Of a stretch of 64,000 nucleotides of DNA, positions 59,016 through 64,000 are shown one piece after another. This DNA comes from Nocardia sp. CDC159 (GTDB lineage: Bacteria > Actinomycetota > Actinomycetes > Mycobacteriales > Mycobacteriaceae), in NCBI RefSeq assembly GCF_023740735.1, contig NZ_JAMRXH010000004.1, positions 465,689-529,688 of the forward strand, read 5' to 3'. Below the pieces are notes generated by a model that was given only the letters and a program-made list of their open reading frames with translations, was not told the origin of the DNA and did no database searches. The position numbers were made by a program, and so were the translations under genes. Numbering within the stretch: the first letter of the stretch is position 1; the number at the start of each line of letters is the position of its first letter.

Positions 59016-60628
59016 ACGCCGATCCGCTGGCCGTGGCGGTCGAGGGCAGCCGTCCGGGGCTGAACATCACCATTTTCGCGATCTTCGTCCTGATCACGCT
59101 CGTGATCGTATTCCGCGCCAGCCGCGACACCCGTACGGCAGCGGACTATTACGCCGCCGGGCGCGCGTTCTCGGGTCCGCAGAACGGGATCGCGATCTCC
59201 GGGGACTATCTGTCGGCGGCCAGCTTCCTGGGCATCGCCGGAGCCATCGCCCTCTACGGATACGACGGATTCCTCTACTCCATCGGCTTTCTGGTGGCCT
59301 GGCTGGTCGCGCTGCTGCTGGTGGCCGAATTGCTACGCAACACGGGCAAATTCACCCTCGGCGACGTGCTGGCCTTCCGGATGCGGCAGCGGCCGGTGCG
59401 AGCGGCGGCGGCCACTTCCACGCTGACGGTCAGCCTGTTCTATCTGCTCGCGCAGATGGCCGGGGCGGGTGTCCTGGTGTCGCTGCTGCTGGGGGTGTCC
59501 GGGGATCTGGGGCAGAACCTGGTGATCGCGGTGGTGGGCGCGTTGATGATCGTCTACGTGCTCGTCGGCGGGATGAAGGGCACCACCTGGGTGCAGATCG
59601 TCAAGGCGGTCCTGCTGATCGGGGCGGCCGGGGCGATGACGGTGTGGGTGCTGGCCAAGTACGGGCTGAATCTGTCCTCGCTGCTGCAGGACGCGGTGGC
59701 GCGGAGCGGCAAGACCGGCGAGAAGCTGCTCGAGCCCGGCTTCCGGTACGGCAAGAACGAGACCTCCAAGCTCGACTTCCTGTCCCTCGCACTGGCTCTC
59801 GTACTGGGTACGGCCGGTCTGCCGCATGTGCTGATGCGCTTCTACACCGTGCCGACCGCCAAGGAGGCGCGGCGCTCGGTGGTGTGGGCGATCGGGCTGA
59901 TCGGGCTGTTCTATCTGTTCACCCTCGTGCTCGGCTATGGCGCGGCGGCGCTGGTGGGGCCGGAGAAGATCGCCGCGGCGCCCGGCCGGGACAATGCCGC
60001 CGCGCCGCTGCTGGCCTTGGAGCTGGGCGGGCCGATCCTGCTGGGATTCGTTGCGGCCGTGGCGTTCGCGACGATTCTGGCGGTGGTGGCGGGGCTGACC
60101 ATCACGGCCTCGGCGTCGTTCGCGCACGATGTGTACGCCAACGTCATCAAGCGGGGGCAGGCCGACAGCAAGGCGGGTGAGGTGCGGGTGGCCCGGATCA
60201 CCGCGGTCGTGATCGGCGCGGTCGCGATCGTGGGCGGCATCCTGGCGAAGAATCAGAACGTGGCGTTCCTGGTGGCGTTGGCCTTCGCCGTGGCGGCCTC
60301 GGCCAATCTGCCGACCATCCTGTACTCGCTGTTCTGGAAGCGGTTCAACACCAGCGGCGCGCTGTGGAGCATCTACGGTGGCCTGGCGGTGACGATCGTG
60401 CTGATCGTGTTCTCCCCGGCGGTCTCGGGCGCACCCACCGCCATGATCAAATCCATGGACTTCCAGTGGTTCCCGCTGGCCAATCCGGGCCTGGTCTCCA
60501 TCCCGGCCTCGTTCCTGCTCGGCTGGCTGGGCACTGTGCTGTCCAAGGAGCACGACGAGGCGAAGTACGTGGAGATGCAGGTGCGGTCGCTGACGGGTGC
60601 GGGTGCGGAAAAGGCTGTGCACCACTGA
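59012..60628 (+). CDS. actP: Cation/acetate symporter (ActP-like, SSS family)
   Basis: The 538-residue integral membrane protein belongs to the sodium:solute symporter family, acetate permease branch. It has about 13 helices, an N-terminal FRASRDTRTAADYYAAGRAFSG, then AISGDYLSAASFLGIAG in helix 1-2, and a long helix-6 segment LGTAGLPHVLMRFYTVPT. It imports acetate, propionate or pyruvate with a cation. It overlaps the DUF485 gene by four bases. The lysine acetylation pair at 44-48 kb would control acetyl-CoA synthetase downstream of this uptake. Confidence 0.93.
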   Translation: MNADPLAVAVEGSRPGLNITIFAIFVLITLVIVFRASRDTRTAADYYAAGRAFSGPQNGIAISGDYLSAASFLGIAGAIALYGYDGFLYSIGFLVAWLVALLLVAELLRNTGKFTLGDVLAFRMRQRPVRAAAATSTLTVSLFYLLAQMAGAGVLVSLLLGVSGDLGQNLVIAVVGALMIVYVLVGGMKGTTWVQIVKAVLLIGAAGAMTVWVLAKYGLNLSSLLQDAVARSGKTGEKLLEPGFRYGKNETSKLDFLSLALALVLGTAGLPHVLMRFYTVPTAKEARRSVVWAIGLIGLFYLFTLVLGYGAAALVGPEKIAAAPGRDNAAAPLLALELGGPILLGFVAAVAFATILAVVAGLTITASASFAHDVYANVIKRGQADSKAGEVRVARITAVVIGAVAIVGGILAKNQNVAFLVALAFAVAASANLPTILYSLFWKRFNTSGALWSIYGGLAVTIVLIVFSPAVSGAPTAMIKSMDFQWFPLANPGLVSIPASFLLGWLGTVLSKEHDEAKYVEMQVRSLTGAGAEKAVHH

Positions 60629-60640
60629 GATCGGCGGCTG

Positions 60641-61702
60641 CTAGTTGGCCATCGCCTTGGGCGTGGCGCGGAAGGTCTTACGGTAGGTGAGCGGGGGGAT
60701 GCCGAGGCCCGCGCGCATGTGGTGGCGCAGGGAGGAGGCGGTGCCCATGCCCGCGGCGCGGGCCACCTCGTCGATGGGGAGATCGGTGGATTCGAGGAGG
60801 TGCTGAGCGTGGCGCAGGCGCTGCTGGAGCAGCCAGGCGCCGGGGGCCAGGCCGGTCTCGGCCTTGAAGCGGCGGGTGAAGGTGCGCACGCTCATCCGGG
60901 CGTGGGCGGCCAGGGTGGCGAGGTCCAGTTCCTGGTCGAGATGGCGTAGGGCCCAGGCTCGGGTGGGGGCGGTGCCGTCGGAGCCGTCCTCGGGGATGTG
61001 GCGGTCGATGAACTGGGACTGGCCGCCCTCGCGCCACGGCGGGACGACGCAGTAGCGAGCCGTGCGGTTGGCGACCTCGCTGCCGTGGTCGGCGCGCACC
61101 AGATGCAGGCACAGGTCCAGGCCCGCGGCCAGACCGGCCGAGGTGCAGATGTTTCCGTCCTCCACGAACAGCAGGTTCTCGTCCATGCGCACGGTGGGGA
61201 ACAGGCGGCGGAAGTCGTCGGCGAACGACCAGTGCGTGGTGGCGCGGCGACCGTCGAGCAGACCCGCCGCGGCGAGCACGAACGCGCCCGTGCAGATGGA
61301 CACGATCCGTGCGTCGGGCCGGATGAGGGCCAGGGCGTCGGCCAATTCCGTGGGAATGGTGCCAAATTCGCGCGGTTGCGACATCTGGGTGCCCGGCACG
61401 ATGACCGTATCCGCGCTCGCCAGCGCCTCGGGCCCGGCCTGGGGGACCAGGGCGTAGCCCAGCGTCGACATCACCGCGTCGGTGTTCAGGCTGCACACCG
61501 TGACGTCGTAGAGCCGGACGCCGTCGGCGTCCCTCGCGCTTCCCAGCACCGTCGGCGGAATGGTCAGATCGAAGCCGATGACCGGGGGAAGGGCGAGCAC
61601 GGCCACGCTGTGCCGGTGGCCGTTGCGCGACCCGCCGCCGGTGCCGTCCGCCGACCGTACGGTTTCGGAAATGTTCTGCGGCGCAAGGGAAGTCATGGTC
61701 AT
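60641..61702 (-). CDS. GlxA-family transcriptional regulator (DJ-1/PfpI domain plus AraC HTH), second copy
   Basis: The 353-residue protein has an N-terminal DJ-1/PfpI-like domain (about 30-215, ALPPVIGFDLTIPPTVLG and the nucleophile-elbow SICTGAFVLAAAGLLDGRRAT) and a C-terminal AraC helix-turn-helix pair (about 245-353, MSVRTFTRRFKAETG and EVARAAGMGTASSLRHHM). It shares about the same architecture as the GlxA at 22.7-23.7 kb but has a longer N-terminus. ATG at 61702 (or 61696) is used; GTG at 61705 overlaps the VOC stop. It is likely cotranscribed with the VOC gene upstream. Confidence 0.9.
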   Translation of the reverse strand: MTMTSLAPQNISETVRSADGTGGGSRNGHRHSVAVLALPPVIGFDLTIPPTVLGSARDADGVRLYDVTVCSLNTDAVMSTLGYALVPQAGPEALASADTVIVPGTQMSQPREFGTIPTELADALALIRPDARIVSICTGAFVLAAAGLLDGRRATTHWSFADDFRRLFPTVRMDENLLFVEDGNICTSAGLAAGLDLCLHLVRADHGSEVANRTARYCVVPPWREGGQSQFIDRHIPEDGSDGTAPTRAWALRHLDQELDLATLAAHARMSVRTFTRRFKAETGLAPGAWLLQQRLRHAQHLLESTDLPIDEVARAAGMGTASSLRHHMRAGLGIPPLTYRKTFRATPKAMAN

Positions 61703-61704
61703 CA

Positions 61705-62445
61705 CTACGGTACCTTTCCGGTGATGGGATCACGAGAGGTCAGGCAATAGACCCCGCCGGTGGGATCGGTCATGACCAGCCAGTGCCCACCCGGCCCCCG
61801 CCGCCGCGCGCCGAGGGATTCGTGCCAGGCGGCGACGGCCTCGACATCGGAGCAGGCGATGTCGACGTGGCCGGCGGCGGGGCGGTCGTCGTCCAAGCGC
61901 TGCAACAGAATTCGGATCGGCAGCTCATCGGGGACCCCGAGCCGCAGGAATTCCGGCCGCATCGTCTCGCGCAGCTCCCACCCGGTCAGTTCCGACCAGA
62001 ACCGGACCTCGTCGTCGTAGCGCGAACCCGGAATATCGAGGGTCACCTGATCGACCCGGCTGAGCGCGCCCCGCGGCCCGGGGATCGGCGGCGGAATCTC
62101 GCGGCCGTCTCCGGTTGTGAGACAGAACAAGACGCCGCCCGGCGAACGCACCAGTGACCAGTAGCCGTGATCGGCCAGCAACTCCGCGCCGAGCTTGCGG
62201 GCCAGTTGCCGGGCGGCATCCAGATCCGCCTCGGCGACATCCAGATCCAGATGCGCCCCGCCGGGACCGCCCACCGCCTGCGCCCGCAGGCAGGCGTCAC
62301 CGCGCGCGGGCTCGAGCGTGGCGAATTCGCCGTTGTCGCCGCCTCGTTCGGACACGATGGTCCCGGAGGCGGTGGCCCAGAAGGCGCAGGCCTCGTCGAA
62401 CACCTCGGCGGGACGGTCGATGAAGGCCCAGTTCCAACGAATCAC
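61705..62445 (-). CDS. Double VOC-domain protein
   Basis: The 246-residue protein contains two VOC modules (about 1-120 and 125-246). Both are recognised by the LDLDVAEADLDAARQLARKLGAEL and VDIACSDVEAVAAWHESLGA helix-turn segments and the end-strand motifs RSPGGVLFCLTTGDG and TDPTGGVYCLTS, which repeat each other. Such tandem VOC proteins are glyoxalase-like or small-molecule binders. Start GTG with GGGGAG ahead. It directly precedes the GlxA-type regulator, which suggests joint control; divergent from the MFS gene. Confidence 0.87.
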   Translation of the reverse strand: MIRWNWAFIDRPAEVFDEACAFWATASGTIVSERGGDNGEFATLEPARGDACLRAQAVGGPGGAHLDLDVAEADLDAARQLARKLGAELLADHGYWSLVRSPGGVLFCLTTGDGREIPPPIPGPRGALSRVDQVTLDIPGSRYDDEVRFWSELTGWELRETMRPEFLRLGVPDELPIRILLQRLDDDRPAAGHVDIACSDVEAVAAWHESLGARRRGPGGHWLVMTDPTGGVYCLTSRDPITGKVP

Positions 62446-62533
62446 GCGCGCTCCCCACTCTTGGCCAGATATTGACGGATTGTGTCATTCAGGCCACTCG
62501 TTCGACAACCCGATTCGCGGGACGATCTTCGGC

Positions 62534-63877
62534 GTGACCGAACTGCGAGATCCCACGGGGACAACGGGAATCGGCGGCACGGCGGTATCCGGTCGACCGG
62601 GTCTGTGGAGCCGGATGGGAATTCACCCCGCCTGGTTCGTCGCGATCATCGGGTTCGTGGCGCTCATCGGCGCGGCCGCGTTCCGCTCGGTGCCCAGCGT
62701 GCTGATGGATCCACTGCACGACGAATTCGGCTGGTCGCACGGCACGATCGGCGCGGCGGTATCGGTGAATGTCACGCTCTACGGCCTGATTTCGCCCTTC
62801 GCGGCCGCGCTCATGGACCGGGTCGGTGTGCGCTACGTGGTGGCGGGCGCGCTGCTGCTGATCTCGCTGGGCGCGGGGCTGACGATATTCATGACCCAGC
62901 CGTGGCAGCTGTGGCTGACCTGGGGTGCGCTGGTCGGAATCGGTGTGGGCTCGATGTCGATGCCGTTCATCGCGACGATCACCGGGCGCTGGTTCGTGCG
63001 GCATCGCGGCCTGATGACCGGCCTGCTGACCGCGGCCTCGGCGGCCGGTCAGCTGGTGTTCCTGCCACTGGTGTCGATGCTGGCCGAGGCGCACGGGTGG
63101 CGCACCCCCTCGCTGGCGGTCGCGGGTATCGCGCTGCTCGCGGTGCCGCTGGTGCTGGTGTTCGTGCGCGACTGGCCCAGCGATGTCGGCGTCCGGGCCT
63201 ACGGCGCCGAACCCGGCAGCACGGTCGGCCTGCGCACGGAGATCCGCGGCGGGGCCACGCGGGCGGTCCGGGTGCTGGTGACCAGCTCGCGCAAGCCCGT
63301 GTTCTGGCTGCTGGTGGGCGGGTTCCTGATCTGCGGCGCGACCACCGTCGGGCTGATTCAGACGCATTTCGTCACGGCCGCACACGATCACGGCATGCCC
63401 CTGACCACGGCCGCGAATCTGATGGTGCTGGTCGGCATCTTCGACGTGGTGGGCACGGTGCTGTCGGGCTGGCTGACCGATCGCATCGACTCGCGGTATC
63501 TGCTCGGCATGTACTACACGCTGCGCGGGGTGTCGCTGCTGATCCTGCCCGCGCTGCTCGGACCGCACGCCGCGCCGAGCATGCTGGTGTTCATCATCTT
63601 CTACGGCCTGGACTGGATCGCCACCGTGCCGCCGACGGTCGCGCTGTGCCGCGAGCACTTCGGCGAGGATGCGCCGGTGGTGTTCTGCTGGGTGTTCACC
63701 TCGCATCAGATCGGCGCGGCCATCGCCGCGGCCGGAACGGGCGTGATTCGCGATCTGCAGGGCACCTACGATCTGGCCTGGTACCTCGCGGGTGGGCTGT
63801 GCGCGGTCGCCGCGGCCATGTCGCTGGCCATCCGGCGTAACCGGCAGCCGGAGCCGACCGAACTCGCCGCCGCCTAG
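62534..63877 (+). CDS. MFS transporter (monocarboxylate/oxalate-formate antiporter-like)
   Basis: The 447-residue major facilitator has 12 helices. Helix 1 is WFVAIIGFVALIGAAAF; the central loop after helix 6 is acidic and basic (WPSDVGVRAYGAEPG). The DPLHDEFGWSHGTIGAAVS segment after helix 1 is the pattern of the MCT/OFA family, which moves small carboxylates or drugs. It starts at GTG at 62534 (ATG at 62617 is less likely). It is divergent from the VOC-GlxA pair across 88 bp and may be the transporter controlled by that GlxA. Its stop codon TAG directly abuts the IS element at the window edge. Confidence 0.85.
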   Translation: MTELRDPTGTTGIGGTAVSGRPGLWSRMGIHPAWFVAIIGFVALIGAAAFRSVPSVLMDPLHDEFGWSHGTIGAAVSVNVTLYGLISPFAAALMDRVGVRYVVAGALLLISLGAGLTIFMTQPWQLWLTWGALVGIGVGSMSMPFIATITGRWFVRHRGLMTGLLTAASAAGQLVFLPLVSMLAEAHGWRTPSLAVAGIALLAVPLVLVFVRDWPSDVGVRAYGAEPGSTVGLRTEIRGGATRAVRVLVTSSRKPVFWLLVGGFLICGATTVGLIQTHFVTAAHDHGMPLTTAANLMVLVGIFDVVGTVLSGWLTDRIDSRYLLGMYYTLRGVSLLILPALLGPHAAPSMLVFIIFYGLDWIATVPPTVALCREHFGEDAPVVFCWVFTSHQIGAAIAAAGTGVIRDLQGTYDLAWYLAGGLCAVAAAMSLAIRRNRQPEPTELAAA

Positions 63878-64000
63878 GGCGTGTCCTGTAAGTGGTTGTG
63901 CGGGTTTGGGTGAGTCGGTGTCGTGGTTGTGTTAGCTGTATGCGGTGGTTGGTCGAGGTGAGGTAACTGATCGGGCCTGGGCTCGGATCGAGCCCATGCT
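63878..64000. mobile_element. Left end of an IS5-family insertion sequence, cut by the window edge
   Basis: Directly after the MFS stop comes GGCGTGTCCTGTAAGTGGTT, a typical left terminal repeat of actinobacterial IS5-type elements, preceded by CTAG, a possible target duplication. A transposase start follows about 68 bases inside. The other end, with the right inverted repeat and target duplication, lies outside the window. Confidence 0.8.
63945..64000 (+). CDS. IS5-family transposase, 3' truncated by window edge
   Basis: GTG at 63945 opens VVGRGEVTDRAWARIEPML, the characteristic start of IS5-family transposases of actinobacteria (VGRGELTDRAWAVIEPLL type), corresponding to the insertion-element N-terminal domain ahead of a DDE catalytic domain. 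Only about 19 codons are visible, so intactness cannot be judged. Many IS5-type elements use two frames joined by frameshifting. Confidence 0.75.
   Translation, partial: MVGRGEVTDRAWARIEPM

Overview
The window is high-GC actinobacterial chromosome and reads as a Nocardia or close relative (mycolata). The evidence is the gene content: lexA next to a chiZ-type LysM gene and nrdR, ideR followed by galE, sigB with an ECF-type promoter, lsr2, ahpC-ahpD divergent from oxyR, ANTAR and DUF4192 proteins, and GTG/TTG starts. Phosphoenolpyruvate carboxylase and a complete ornithine-to-spermidine pathway argue against Mycobacterium tuberculosis itself. No rRNA, tRNA or CRISPR array was seen. The DNA is mostly core chromosome; the only mobile element is an IS5-type insertion cut by the right edge.

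Layout. 1-5.3 kb: a MetE-like protein, a DUF574 methyltransferase, a PAS-GGDEF cyclase, Lsr2, a PAS-ANTAR protein and a small membrane protein. 5.3-9.1 kb: a metal region. On the minus strand an M-box magnesium riboswitch leads into a proline-rich 27-codon upstream ORF, a 53-codon ORF, a strong hairpin and an NRAMP-type transporter whose metal-site motifs are those of magnesium transporters. Facing away is a CDF metal exporter with a perfect palindrome inside its promoter. 9.2-14.9 kb: a CtaG-like protein and the SOS/ribonucleotide-reductase block (lexA, chiZ, an unknown secreted protein, nrdR) with three LexA-box candidates. 14.9-24.3 kb: hrpA, a Pr6Pr-type membrane protein preceded by a broken copy of its own N-terminus, a class III aminotransferase, a GNAT, a DUF5134 membrane protein, and a GlxA regulator divergent from a SnoaL-like gene. 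24.3-28.7 kb: PhzF, the ahpC-ahpD/oxyR peroxide module, an MBL-fold hydrolase and a GGCT-like protein. 29-35 kb: a single-chain indolepyruvate ferredoxin oxidoreductase, then an operon of an ornithine decarboxylase-type enzyme and an S-adenosylmethionine decarboxylase-spermidine synthase fusion. 35-43.7 kb: a DUF3516 helicase, a PAC2 protein, a lipoprotein, an aldo/keto reductase, a DUF4192 protein with an upstream DnaA box, galE and ideR. 43.9-53.3 kb: acuC overlapping a GNAT/NDP-forming acyl-CoA synthetase fusion (a lysine acetylation/deacetylation pair), an RBBP9-like hydrolase, ppc, a secreted phosphodiesterase-like protein and a DUF1445 protein. 53.3-54.8 kb: a leaderless-looking VOC gene with tandem operators, an ABC-transporter deletion scar, and an ArsR-SRPBCC pair. 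54.8-64 kb: a low-complexity secreted protein, sigB, an NPPF-type methyltransferase, the DUF485-actP acetate uptake pair, a second GlxA with a double-VOC protein, an MFS transporter and the IS element.

How the parts fit. Several modules are self-contained switches: Mg2+ sensing and uptake beside metal export; SOS and dNTP control; peroxide sensing with AhpC/AhpD; iron sensing by IdeR; acetate uptake (DUF485-ActP) and reversible acetylation (AcuC-Pat); and polyamine synthesis from ornithine. The most unusual structure is the layered Mg2+ leader at about 7.1-7.95 kb. All gene functions are read from sequence motifs; nothing was searched or measured.
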